Assembly: GCA_951813615.1 (NCBI GenBank)
Contig: OX638377.1
Coordinates: forward strand, 2,666,001-2,730,000
Direction: 5' to 3'
Source of the DNA: an uncultured Latescibacterota bacterium
Lineage (GTDB): Bacteria; Latescibacterota; UBA2968; UBA8231
Length of the DNA stretch: 64,000 nucleotides
In this document: positions 24,771 through 33,612 of the stretch, piece by piece
How the letters are laid out: each line of letters starts with the position of its first letter
How positions within the stretch are numbered: the stretch's first letter is position 1
Translations under genes and position numbers: made by a program
Notes under the pieces: generated by a model
Databases searched by the model: none
The model's input: the letters and a program-made list of their open reading frames with translations, nothing else
What the model was told of the DNA's origin: nothing

Positions 24771-26489
24771 CTAGGCGGTAAAGAACGCCACGAGGGTCCA
24801 GCACAAAGCCGCCGCACCCGCCGCAAGCGTCGCCTGCGGGATCTGCGTCTTCACGTGATCCATCAGGTCGCACCCCGTGCACATGGAGCTCAGCACGGTA
24901 GTATCCGAAATCGGCGAGCACTGGTCGCCGTACACGCTGCCGTCCATAACCGCAGCAAAACACAGCGTCATAAAAAGCTCTGGATGCGCCAGCCCATTGG
25001 CCCCGGCCACCGCCCAAGCAAGCGGCATGGCCAGCGGGAAGGCCACCGCATACGTGCCCCAACTCGTGCCGGTAGAAAACGCAATGACCATAGTAAGAAG
25101 TTGGAGCAACACCGGCAGGAGAAAATACGGAATGGCCTCGCCGAGCTGTTCGACTAAAAAGATGCTGCCGCCCGTCTCCTTGCTGATGCCGCCGATGGTG
25201 ATCGCCAGCAGCAAAATGACTGAGCCAAGCACCACCCCCTTAATGCCATCGTGGAAGCCAGCGATGAGGTCTCTGAGCGCCATGCCCTTGGCCAAGGCCA
25301 TACCCGCAGCCAACAGGAGCGCAATGCCAAAGGCCCACTGCACATTGGGCGATCCGCCAACGATAAAGGTGCCAACGGCAATGGCGATAAGCGTCCCCAG
25401 CGGCAAGAAAAATTCGAGGACGTGCGGAGTGTAGCCTTCGGGTACGTTGCTCCCTTGCAGTTCTTTGGCGCTCAAGGGATCGGCACCCGGGGCGTCGAGC
25501 TGGCCGGTCGTGCGCGAGCGATGCATCGCCTCTTTGAGTTGCTTGCCCAAAAAGAGCGGTTTTTCAATGCTGAGGAGGAACGTGCCCAAGACGGCAAAAA
25601 TGGCGTAAAAACAAAAGGGCACGCTTTGAAAAAAGAAGGCAATGCGATCGGATTCAGTCGCCAAAAAGCTGACGCCAGAGACGAAGATGAACGCCTGCAC
25701 GTAGCCGGGCCAAGCGTTGAACGCGAGCTGGGAGGCAATCGGCGAGGCCGTTGAATCAACCACGTACGCCAACTCCTCGTGACTGATTTTTTCGTTATCA
25801 GCAATCGGTTTGACCGTGGTGCCGACCAGCACCGTGCTGACGGTGCCGCCCTGAAAGAAGATGACCCCGAGCATCCAGGCGACCAGCTTGGCGCTTCTAG
25901 GACCGCGAACAAAGCGCACGGTCATAAATTCGGCAAAAGCCTGAGCCGCCCCCGTGCGCGACCATATCCCCATCAGCCCGCCCAGCAACCACAAGTAGAG
26001 CAGCAGGATTCCGGCCGCGCTTTCGGTCGCCAATGAGGGAATTAGTACCTCGCCGGTGAAGTCGTAGCGGCCCATCAGCAGAGCACCAGCGATGATGCCG
26101 CCCAACAGCGAGGTGACCGGTTCTTTGGTCAGCCAACACAACAGCACGGCCACCACCGCTGGCAAAAGCGACCAATAGCTCCAGTGGCGCTTGGCCACCA
26201 GTTTGTAGTAGCGACCGGTCTCCGCCACGGAGACAAATTCTTCCGTGATCGACGGTGTTGTTCTCGACCCCTCAATCTTAGCCGGGTCGAGTTGGGCTTG
26301 CGCCATGGGCACGGCCTCGAAATAAGCGGGTTTTTCGCGATAGGTATAGTACAGCTTGCCGTCGTCGTCCGTTTTCACGTCCAACTCGATCCGTTCTACC
26401 GTCCACGTCGGCGCCACATTGACACCTATGATCCACGACGAGAGCAAGGCGATGGCAAAAATGGCGAAGTTGCGAATGCCTCTGGGCAT
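24771..26489 (-). CDS. NhaC-family Na+/H+ antiporter
   Basis: A 572-residue integral membrane protein of the Na_H_antiporter (NhaC) family. One N-terminal membrane helix precedes a periplasmic loop of about 70 residues ([15 protein letters not shown] and onward). The core then carries many helices, including the NhaC-like segments [35 protein letters not shown] and [20 protein letters not shown]. The last is diagnostic for this family. It should exchange Na+ for H+ (or move related substrates) across the inner membrane. An AAAGGAAC site precedes ATG 26489. Its large periplasmic insertion after the first helix is somewhat unusual. A hairpin separates it from the preceding gene. Confidence 0.85.
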   Translation of the reverse strand: MPRGIRNFAIFAIALLSSWIIGVNVAPTWTVERIELDVKTDDDGKLYYTYREKPAYFEAVPMAQAQLDPAKIEGSRTTPSITEEFVSVAETGRYYKLVAKRHWSYWSLLPAVVAVLLCWLTKEPVTSLLGGIIAGALLMGRYDFTGEVLIPSLATESAAGILLLYLWLLGGLMGIWSRTGAAQAFAEFMTVRFVRGPRSAKLVAWMLGVIFFQGGTVSTVLVGTTVKPIADNEKISHEELAYVVDSTASPIASQLAFNAWPGYVQAFIFVSGVSFLATESDRIAFFFQSVPFCFYAIFAVLGTFLLSIEKPLFLGKQLKEAMHRSRTTGQLDAPGADPLSAKELQGSNVPEGYTPHVLEFFLPLGTLIAIAVGTFIVGGSPNVQWAFGIALLLAAGMALAKGMALRDLIAGFHDGIKGVVLGSVILLLAITIGGISKETGGSIFLVEQLGEAIPYFLLPVLLQLLTMVIAFSTGTSWGTYAVAFPLAMPLAWAVAGANGLAHPELFMTLCFAAVMDGSVYGDQCSPISDTTVLSSMCTGCDLMDHVKTQIPQATLAAGAAALCWTLVAFFTA

Positions 26490-26519
26490 GAGGTTCCTTT
26501 CGGTTTAATGGTGGGATAG

Positions 26520-26546
26520 TAGGGGTCGGTTCCAAACCGACCCCTA
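26520..26546. repeat. Perfect 12-bp hairpin, REP-like, between two minus-strand genes
   Basis: TAGGGGTCGGTT (26520-26531) is exactly complementary to 26535-26546, with a CCA loop, and includes the stop codon of the upstream gene. On the plus strand it is followed by TTTT. On the minus strand, the direction of the flanking genes, there is no T-run, so it is more likely a REP-like or mRNA-stabilising element than a terminator for them. Confidence 0.6.
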
Positions 26547-28979
26547 TTTTAACAAAAGTAATTTGCGCGTTTGCACGCCCCAAGGGGTTTGCAACCGATA
26601 GAAATATAGGCCAGCGGCCAGTGCGCGCCCACCGTCGTTTACTCCATCCCAGCGCAAGGTGTATGAACCAGCCGGATGGGTTCCCTCAGCTAAGACGGCA
26701 ATCTGCTGGCCAATTAAATTAAAAACTGCGAGCCGAATCGCCCCTGCTCGCGGCAGAGCAAAGCCAATCGCAGTGGTACTATTAAATGGATTGGGGTAGT
26801 TCTGCGCTAGGGAGGACGCTTCCGGCACCACTCCGTGCTGTTGTTGCAGCACCGCCGTGGGTGCAGAAGTCCTAGCGGCGACTAAGCGCACATCGCCTAA
26901 ATAGAACGTGCCGCGCAAGTTGCCGAACAGGCGAATGGATTCAATCGGCCCGTCGAGCCGAAAGAAACGCTCCAGCGGAATCTCTATCACCTGCCATTCT
27001 TGCCGCGCCAGATCCAAGCCATCCCCTTCAAACAGCGAGACTAGCGACGGAGTATCCTTATTGACCATGACGTTGAAAACAGGTCGGGTGCCGCCTTCGG
27101 CATCTCCGGGATGGAAGGCCAGTCGCAAGACGCGGTACCCTACCGGATCCACTGGAGTGAGCGACTTGTACTCGAGGGTAAACGCCTCGGCGGCAAGCGC
27201 CTGCGCCCAAGTGTCGGCAAAGACCTGCTCATCCACCTCGACGTTGGAGGTAAATCCCTGGGTCCAGTTCTCGCCGTACTGGTCGGCAAAAATGACCTGA
27301 TCCGCTACGGGCAGCACCACCAACTCCCGCACCAGGATCGTCTCCAACGGCCCGCCTAGAGTCTCCTGTCGGATGTGGATCTGCACGGATTTCAGGCCAT
27401 TAGGCACATCCGCAGATAGCGTCCCCGTTAGTTGGTACAGTCCCGTTCCAACCCGCTCTAGCGCCACTTCAGTATCGCCCCCCAACGCACTCAGATCGGC
27501 GAAGACCTCGGGCACAGGACCATCGGGCACGGGGCTAGTGACACGCAGATGCTCGCGCAGGACCAGCTCGTCCCCAGCTAGCGCAGAGTCTGGCAACGCA
27601 CTCTGCCAATCCGCCACTAGACGCGGAGGCGGGAACAGAGCGCTGACCAGCTCTATGTCGTCGAGATAGAACGTACCGCGCAGATTGCCGAAAAAGCGGA
27701 TAGACTCTATCGGCTCTTCCAGCGGTGCAAAAGCCCACAGCGGTACTTCTACGGTCTGCCACTCAGCTCGCGCCATGTCAATGCCGCGGAAAAAACCGTC
27801 GATTAGCGGTTCAATCTTGCGCGGATTCTCGTTGAGCTGCACGGAAAACGCCCCTCTCGAACCGACCGTCGCGTCGCCGGGGTGGAAAGCAAAACGCAGG
27901 GCGCGATAGCCGACGGGTTCTAAAGGTACAGAAGGAAGCAATTCTAACGTGAAGCCGCGTGTCTCCACAGCCAGCGGATCCCCAACTGACACCGCAAGCT
28001 CAGCACCAGTAGTAAAACCCACGTCCCAACCAGTACCCAACCCATCGTCGAAGACAACTTGGTTCTCGGCTGGCATCAGCACCACGGTCCGCTTGACCTC
28101 GACTGAGGCTTCGCCTTGGCGGATGTGGAAGACGACGGACGTGCGCCCTGCGCTCCCATCGGCCACTAGGGTCTCCACGAAAGGATAAAACCCCGGCGAG
28201 GCTTCGGTCAGCACTTGATCTGACGGACCGCCCAACGCACTCAAGTCCGCAGATACGCGCAAATCTTCGCCATCGACCGACACATCGCGGACGCGAATGC
28301 CCCCGGCAAACTCCACCGCCGCACCCACGGCGACCGAATCGGAGAAGCTCCCCTCCCACTCGGCAGCCAGCGCCCCCGGAGCAAAATAAATCTGGTGCAT
28401 GCGGATGAAGCCCCGGGAAACGATGGCGTTTTCTACCGCGTCGCGGCCATAGCGCGTGTAGCGGCCTATGTGCGGATCGTCGGTGTGGATAAATCCCCCG
28501 TTGAGCCGCTCGGTCCACTGGCTCGCCGGATCCATCGCGTAGTAAAAACGCTCGTCGTACCCGACCAACACCATTAGGTGCCCGACCGTGGAAAAGCCGC
28601 CGTGGACGATCACTGGCCGGCCAGCGTCCAACAGCGCGTGCAATTCCCGCAATAGCCCGGTTTCGGTCGATTGATTGCGGACGCTCAGGCCGCGCAGCGC
28701 AGCTTCCTCGTTGAAGACCTTTTCGAGACCGCCGGTGGTCTGGGCGACGTGTGTGCCCCATTTGGCGGAGATCACGTCGGGGGTAATGTCGTCGGCTCCG
28801 TAGTATTTGAGCACAATAGCGATGCAGGTGTTTTGGCAGGAGCCAGAAGGGTTGATGCGATTGCTCTGCTGATGAAAATAAGGCACATCAAGAATGTAGC
28901 CGGCTTCCGTAGGCCCCGCACTGCACCAACAGGCAACGCACGCCGCTAGCATAATCCTGTAGTGCCGATTCAATCTCAT
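26544..28979 (-). CDS. Secreted C39-like peptidase with twin carbohydrate-binding-like modules and sorting domain
   Basis: An 811-residue exported protein. A signal peptide (cleavage near PTEAG) leads to a peptidase_C39-like domain with Cys in GSCQNTCIAIV and His in VGHLMVLVGYDE. Two homologous tandem modules of about 250 residues follow, each containing SADLSALGG or FADLSALGG, FHIRQ/IHIRQ, AFHPGDA and ESIRxFGNLRGTFYL. These look like beta-sandwich binding modules. The C-terminus is a FlgD/Por-like sorting domain (LAQNYPNPFNSTTAIGFALP through FYRLQ and KLLLLK). It is likely secreted and surface-attached. Upstream on the same strand are the glycosidase-like and Gfo/Idh/MocA genes. Confidence 0.8.
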   Translation of the reverse strand: MRLNRHYRIMLAACVACWCSAGPTEAGYILDVPYFHQQSNRINPSGSCQNTCIAIVLKYYGADDITPDVISAKWGTHVAQTTGGLEKVFNEEAALRGLSVRNQSTETGLLRELHALLDAGRPVIVHGGFSTVGHLMVLVGYDERFYYAMDPASQWTERLNGGFIHTDDPHIGRYTRYGRDAVENAIVSRGFIRMHQIYFAPGALAAEWEGSFSDSVAVGAAVEFAGGIRVRDVSVDGEDLRVSADLSALGGPSDQVLTEASPGFYPFVETLVADGSAGRTSVVFHIRQGEASVEVKRTVVLMPAENQVVFDDGLGTGWDVGFTTGAELAVSVGDPLAVETRGFTLELLPSVPLEPVGYRALRFAFHPGDATVGSRGAFSVQLNENPRKIEPLIDGFFRGIDMARAEWQTVEVPLWAFAPLEEPIESIRFFGNLRGTFYLDDIELVSALFPPPRLVADWQSALPDSALAGDELVLREHLRVTSPVPDGPVPEVFADLSALGGDTEVALERVGTGLYQLTGTLSADVPNGLKSVQIHIRQETLGGPLETILVRELVVLPVADQVIFADQYGENWTQGFTSNVEVDEQVFADTWAQALAAEAFTLEYKSLTPVDPVGYRVLRLAFHPGDAEGGTRPVFNVMVNKDTPSLVSLFEGDGLDLARQEWQVIEIPLERFFRLDGPIESIRLFGNLRGTFYLGDVRLVAARTSAPTAVLQQQHGVVPEASSLAQNYPNPFNSTTAIGFALPRAGAIRLAVFNLIGQQIAVLAEGTHPAGSYTLRWDGVNDGGRALAAGLYFYRLQTPWGVQTRKLLLLK

Positions 28980-28997
28980 CCTCTATCGTCCATCAGC

Positions 28998-30581
28998 TCA
29001 TATTCCCGCCGGTTCGCTCGGCCCCAAATCCACGTCTTGGCCGCGATGGTAATTGCGCCCCATCAGGTATTTGATATCGAGTTCCACATCGCGCACAAAA
29101 ATCTCCGGCAGCGCCTGAGCGTCCCGCCGCACCAATTCGACTTCGAGCGTGTTGTTCCCCTTTTTCGGCCAGTGTTTGGCGTCTAGCTTAAACGCGTACC
29201 AATACCCCGATCCCGTGCGATAGCGCGGAGCCGACATCCGGTACATTTCGTTGATCTTGCGCAACAGACTAGCGGGCAACTCTCGGCCATTGAGATAGAA
29301 CTTCAGGCGGTCGCGCTCGGTGTGACTCATCACCCGCACCCGCAGCAACACCTCGTGTATCCGGCCGACCTTGGCCCAGCGCCGCAGATCGTCGCTGACC
29401 GACAAGGTGATGGAAGCCTTGCGGCCCTTCTGCAAATAGGCCGGTAGCTGCATGGTCGTCCCCGGCTCGGTGGTGGGATTGGGGTAGCGCCCGGTCACGG
29501 TTGGTATGTAGTAAATTTTGTCGCGGGCGGCCATGACCTCTGGATAGGGCAACTCCCGCAGCTTCTCGTAGAAGGAGGCCTGGTACGGCCAATTCCCAAA
29601 CCAGTGCGCCAAGTACAGACCATCGACGCCCTGCATCCAATAGTTACAGACGGCGGCGCGCACCATCTCAATGCTCGCCTCCCCCAATCGATCCGAGTCC
29701 ACGTGGCTTTGCAGGGCTGCGTGTACCCGACAACCCGTGCCTTCGGCTGCCGCAACCAGAGGCCGGAAATCAACGGTCGAATCCAACAGTTCAGGGCCGG
29801 AAAACGCTTGGCCGATCAGCACATCGACTATCCCTTCGCGCAGCCACGCTTCGACGTCCATGCCGACGGCATAGCACCCCTCGATGCTATGGGGGATGCG
29901 GATGGCCAACTCGCGTTGCTTGCCGCTCCGCTTGACCGCGCGATACACCTTGCGCACCCACTCGGTCATAATCTCGCGCCCAGCATCGACCTCGTTCGGG
30001 TGGAAATAGTAGGGCTGATAGTTCATCTGCAGTTCAAAGCCATCGACCGGATATTTCTTTAGCGTCTCGGCAATCAGGGCAAAGCGCTCGTCGCGGACTT
30101 CTTTGTGCTTGAAGTCGAGACAGGTATAGCCGGGATAATCGTCAGGCACACCGTCCTGCGCGCCGATTTCGAGATGGACGTTGTCAAAGCGGAAGTCCGA
30201 GCAGCGCACGTCCTCTTCCCGCGCCCCCCGGCCCTGCTGCACCAACAGCGTTGGATAGACCTGCTTGCCGTACTGGTGGGCGCGGTCGCAAATCAGGCGC
30301 AGGGGATCGTGCCCCTTGCGAATTAAGTCGCGGGCATTTTGATGGGCGCGGCGAAAAATCAGATGCGGCCACCGCTTCATGTTGTGGCCCCACAGTTCCC
30401 CGACCTCGGTGTCGTGCAGCACCGTGCGGCCATCGCCGAGACAAAACATGATGGCCTCAACTGGCGTGCCCAACAGCTCGTCCACCCCCTGCTCGTATTC
30501 TTCCTTCTGCATCGGCGGCTCGTACATGTAGATCAGCGGATGCCGACCGTCGTGGTAGAACATGATCTTGGGCTTCGGCAT
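28998..30581 (-). CDS. TIM-barrel glycoside-hydrolase-like protein (paralogue of the gene at 17659)
   Basis: A 527-residue protein preceded by AGAGGAG. Residues up to about 380 are a likely TIM barrel with the acidic-strand segment DGFELQMNYQPYYFHP. It shares HSIEGCYAVGMDVEAWL and the following VDVLIGQ with the protein at 17659-19209. The C-terminal part resembles a galactose-binding-like sandwich (KFYLNGRELPASLL). No signal peptide is seen. It lies 12 bases after the Gfo/Idh/MocA gene and 18 bases before the secreted C39-like gene. A carbohydrate-degrading role is inferred. Confidence 0.65.
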   Translation of the reverse strand: MPKPKIMFYHDGRHPLIYMYEPPMQKEEYEQGVDELLGTPVEAIMFCLGDGRTVLHDTEVGELWGHNMKRWPHLIFRRAHQNARDLIRKGHDPLRLICDRAHQYGKQVYPTLLVQQGRGAREEDVRCSDFRFDNVHLEIGAQDGVPDDYPGYTCLDFKHKEVRDERFALIAETLKKYPVDGFELQMNYQPYYFHPNEVDAGREIMTEWVRKVYRAVKRSGKQRELAIRIPHSIEGCYAVGMDVEAWLREGIVDVLIGQAFSGPELLDSTVDFRPLVAAAEGTGCRVHAALQSHVDSDRLGEASIEMVRAAVCNYWMQGVDGLYLAHWFGNWPYQASFYEKLRELPYPEVMAARDKIYYIPTVTGRYPNPTTEPGTTMQLPAYLQKGRKASITLSVSDDLRRWAKVGRIHEVLLRVRVMSHTERDRLKFYLNGRELPASLLRKINEMYRMSAPRYRTGSGYWYAFKLDAKHWPKKGNNTLEVELVRRDAQALPEIFVRDVELDIKYLMGRNYHRGQDVDLGPSEPAGI

Positions 30582-30593
30582 GGTCTCGCTCCT

Positions 30594-31697
30594 CTAGGTC
30601 CAGTTGCGCGAATCGGGCACGGCCACCCAAGACGACCCTTGGGCGATCGACTGTTGGCTGACGAGGCCGGGCAAGGTCATGTCCATCGCCAAGTCAATGC
30701 CAATGGCCGGCTCCTTTTCCTCGCGGATGGCCGCGACAAAGTCCTGTACCTCCCAATAATCGCCACCGCCGTGTCCAGCGGCGAGGGCTTCTGCCGGCGG
30801 ATGCCGCCAATGATCGGGCAAAAATTCTTCTAAGTCCTCCAAAGGCTCCCAGCGCGGCTGTTCACTGCGATTGCGCAGCCAGATTTTGGCCGCAGCCTCA
30901 AAGCCGTCGGTCGACTCATACGCGCCATCAGTTCCTTGTAGCGCATAATGCACCATATTGTGCGGCCGGTCCGAGAGCATATCGACCCGGATGTGAGCCA
31001 GCCCGCCGCCCGACAGCCGGCACATCATAGTCACCGAATCCTCCATTTCGTACAAATCGCCGCGCGGGTCGCGGTAGTGATTCCCAGTGCCCACAGCGCA
31101 GACGGCCACCACTCGCTGCCCGGCGAACCACGTCAGCACTGGCCCCAAGCTGTGCGTGCCATAGGTGCAGCCATTGACGCCCGTCTGCCAGCGCCGCCGC
31201 CAACGCGTAGTCTCGTTGAGCTGTTTCAACTCGTGGATATAAGCTCCTTCGGCGTAGTACAGCTCGCCGAAAAAGCCGCGCTCGACCAGCGCTTTTACCA
31301 GTGTGTTGTGCTTGGTGTACACGTAGTTCTCGGCCATCATATAGACGGCTTGGCTGCGCCGTGCCGCCCGCGTCAAATCGCGGCACTCCTCGACCGATAC
31401 CCCGGCCGTCACCTCGCTGAGCACGTGAATGTCGCGCTCCAAGGCCGCGATGGCCTGAGACGCGTGCCACGGCATGGGCGTGCCCACGACGACCGCGTCT
31501 ACCCCCCCAGCGTCGAGCATTTCGTCCGTATCTGTAAAGACCTGTTCAACGCCCAATTCAGCTGCGTGGCGCTCGACCTCTTCACGGCGGATATCGCACA
31601 ACGCGGCAACTTCCGTGGCCGGATGGGCCAGCAAGGTGGGGCTAAAGCCGCTTCCGCGACCGGCAGCACCAATCACGCCAAAGCGTATTTTGTCCAT
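30594..31697 (-). CDS. Gfo/Idh/MocA family oxidoreductase
   Basis: A 367-residue NAD(P)-dependent sugar dehydrogenase-like protein. ATG 31697 (MDKIRFGVIGAAGRGSG) is preferred over a TTG seven codons upstream. The Rossmann motif GVIGAAGRGSG is followed by VVVGTPMPWHA. The usual EKP motif appears as LSEVTAGVS, where Lys-Pro is lost, so the classical active-site lysine is replaced. The C-terminal half is the family's beta-sheet dimerisation domain. Many such proteins in these phyla oxidise sugars, inositols or related cyclic compounds. The substrate here is open, and the loss of EKP leaves even dehydrogenase activity uncertain. Next downstream is the glycosidase-like gene. Confidence 0.85.
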   Translation of the reverse strand: MDKIRFGVIGAAGRGSGFSPTLLAHPATEVAALCDIRREEVERHAAELGVEQVFTDTDEMLDAGGVDAVVVGTPMPWHASQAIAALERDIHVLSEVTAGVSVEECRDLTRAARRSQAVYMMAENYVYTKHNTLVKALVERGFFGELYYAEGAYIHELKQLNETTRWRRRWQTGVNGCTYGTHSLGPVLTWFAGQRVVAVCAVGTGNHYRDPRGDLYEMEDSVTMMCRLSGGGLAHIRVDMLSDRPHNMVHYALQGTDGAYESTDGFEAAAKIWLRNRSEQPRWEPLEDLEEFLPDHWRHPPAEALAAGHGGGDYWEVQDFVAAIREEKEPAIGIDLAMDMTLPGLVSQQSIAQGSSWVAVPDSRNWT

Positions 31698-31783
31698 AGT
31701 TCTATCACCGTTTGACAACCGGCCTGAACAACCGTACTGTTGTAGGCCGTTTTTTCAACCCATTCCCTAATAGGAGGAACCTC

Positions 31784-32218
31784 ATGGGCATCATACCTAA
31801 CATTAGTTCGGATATCGCCGGACCGCTCGGCGCAATTCACTTGCCCCGCCTGTGGTCTAAGCTGCGCTTGAGTGCGGCTGGCGAATTGCCCGCGGATTAC
31901 CCGGAATGCGGCGCAGGCTTCGACCAGATGGTCCTCGACGGCCTCGGCATCGACCGCGACGCGGCCGTGGCCTACGTCAAGGACAACAAGGCTAGCTACA
32001 CCGAATTTGAAAACTGGGTCAAGGCCCAGCGCGGCGGCTCCATTCCGCAGAGCGAGATCGACGCTTCCAACGCCGCCATCCGCGGCTACAACCACGACGA
32101 CGAGACCCGCACCGACATCCTCGGTGCCGCTGGTCTCAGCGACGACGGCAGCATCCTCGACGCCGTCAACCTCAACAACCTCGACGACTGGACTGAACTG
32201 CACAACGCCCTGAGCTAA
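31784..32218 (+). CDS. DUF5069 family protein
   Basis: A 144-residue cytoplasmic protein of the DUF5069 type, function unknown. AGGAGG lies seven bases before ATG 31784, and the longer frame upstream has no site. It begins MGIIPNISSDIAGPLGAIHL and carries LPRLWSKLRLSAAGELP and GAGFDQMVLDGLGIDRD, the conserved features of the family. The gene is divergent from the Gfo/Idh/MocA gene and is followed by a strong terminator, so it is monocistronic. Confidence 0.75.
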   Translation: MGIIPNISSDIAGPLGAIHLPRLWSKLRLSAAGELPADYPECGAGFDQMVLDGLGIDRDAAVAYVKDNKASYTEFENWVKAQRGGSIPQSEIDASNAAIRGYNHDDETRTDILGAAGLSDDGSILDAVNLNNLDDWTELHNALS

Positions 32219-32241
32219 TAGGACGTATCCTACTCGTCTGC

Positions 32242-32285
32242 CGGCCCGCTTCCGCTCGTTGGAGGCGGGCCGCTTTGTTGTTTGC
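32242..32285 (+). terminator. Rho-independent terminator after the DUF5069 gene
   Basis: Stem CGGCCCGC (32242-32249) pairs with GCGGGCCG (32265-32272), with further pairing inside the loop (TCC/GGA), followed by CTTTGTTGTTTG. Confidence 0.85.
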
Positions 32286-32402
32286 CGCTCGCCTATTCAT
32301 ACCGCCTTTTGCCGGGGCTGTCAACGCCCTTGCTAGCCTCCTACTAAATATGTACCTTGTGCCGCCACTCTCCTCGGTGTCCTCGGCGAAATCAGGTCTG
32401 CA

Positions 32403-33533
32403 ATGAAACTCGACGTCGTACAACTGACCCAAGAATTGGTTGCCTATCCCTCGGAAAGCCAAACCAGCAACGTAAAAGTCACCCAGCACGTAGCCGGGGT
32501 CTTGGACCAGCTTGGTTTCCACATAGAAGAGGTGCCCTACACAGATGAAGCGGGCGTGGCCAAGCTCTCCATCGTCGGCAAGCTGGGCACCGGAGAGGGC
32601 GGGCTAGCCCTGATGAGCCACGACGATGTCGTCCCCGCCAATCCCGCCGACGGTTGGCTTCGCGACCCCTACGAAGCCTACGAGTCCAACGGCAAGCTCT
32701 ACGGCCGCGGCTCCTGCGACATGAAAGGACCCCTTGCCGCTTCGATTTGCGCGGCGGCCCGCTTCAAAGCCGCCGATCTCAAAGCCCCGCTCTACATCGT
32801 CGTCACGGCCGACGAAGAGGTCCTCTGCGTCGGCGCGCAAAAGGTCACGGCCCACTCCAAGCTCTTTGCCGAGGCCAGCACCGGCTGCGGCATCATCTGC
32901 GAACCCACCAGCCTCCGCGTCGTTCACGCCCACAAAGGCTCGCTCGCCATCCAGGTCACCGCCAAAGGACGCCCCGCACACACCAGCACCTTGAAGGGCA
33001 CCAACGCCAACCTCAAGATGATTCCCTTTCTCGCGGAGATGAGGCGATTCAACGAGCGAGTGCTCAGCGCGCGTCGCTACCGCAACGAGGAATTCGCGCC
33101 ACCGCATTCCGAGTGGTGCATCGGCATCAACGACCACAACCGCGCCACCAATATCTCCCCCGCCCAGAGCATCTGCACCCTCAACTACCGCCCCATGCCC
33201 GGCATCGACGTCGATGATATCATCGACAGAACCCGCAGAAGCGCAAAAAAACACGGCCTCGACTTCGAGCTCAAGCATCGCGGCGAGCCGCTCTACACCG
33301 CGGTGGACGCCCCGCTGGTCCGCACAGCGCTCAAGCTAACGGGCCGCGGCAAACCCACTACCGTAGCCTACGGCACCGACGGCATGGCTTTTTTTAAGAA
33401 GATGAAACAAATGATCGTCCTCGGCCCGGGCGACATTGCGCAAGCCCACACCGCCAACGAATGGATCAAAACCGACCAACTGCACGCAGGCGTCGATCTC
33501 TACGCCCGCTTCATCGAGCACATCTGCGTTTAG
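32403..33533 (+). CDS. ArgE/DapE-like M20 deacetylase
   Basis: A 376-residue M20 family amidohydrolase with a full set of metal and catalytic residues. His is in MSHDDVVP, the bridging Asp in GRGSCDMKG, the Glu-Glu pair in TADEE, Glu in CEPTS and the last His in QAHTANEW. This is the acetylornithine deacetylase/succinyl-diaminopimelate desuccinylase pattern. The dimerisation domain lies in the middle (about 170-290). It releases an N-acyl group from an amino acid in the cytoplasm; ArgE-like activity is likely but no other arginine genes are nearby. In contrast to the M20 gene at 16209, its active site is canonical. It is not operon-linked to its neighbours. Confidence 0.88.
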   Translation: MKLDVVQLTQELVAYPSESQTSNVKVTQHVAGVLDQLGFHIEEVPYTDEAGVAKLSIVGKLGTGEGGLALMSHDDVVPANPADGWLRDPYEAYESNGKLYGRGSCDMKGPLAASICAAARFKAADLKAPLYIVVTADEEVLCVGAQKVTAHSKLFAEASTGCGIICEPTSLRVVHAHKGSLAIQVTAKGRPAHTSTLKGTNANLKMIPFLAEMRRFNERVLSARRYRNEEFAPPHSEWCIGINDHNRATNISPAQSICTLNYRPMPGIDVDDIIDRTRRSAKKHGLDFELKHRGEPLYTAVDAPLVRTALKLTGRGKPTTVAYGTDGMAFFKKMKQMIVLGPGDIAQAHTANEWIKTDQLHAGVDLYARFIEHICV

Positions 33534-33612
33534 AGACCGAAAAGAGCGAACGTCGGGATTTTTTAAAGGTAGGAATTAATTAACGTTGCAAGGTCTTTGC
33601 GGATCAGGCTCC

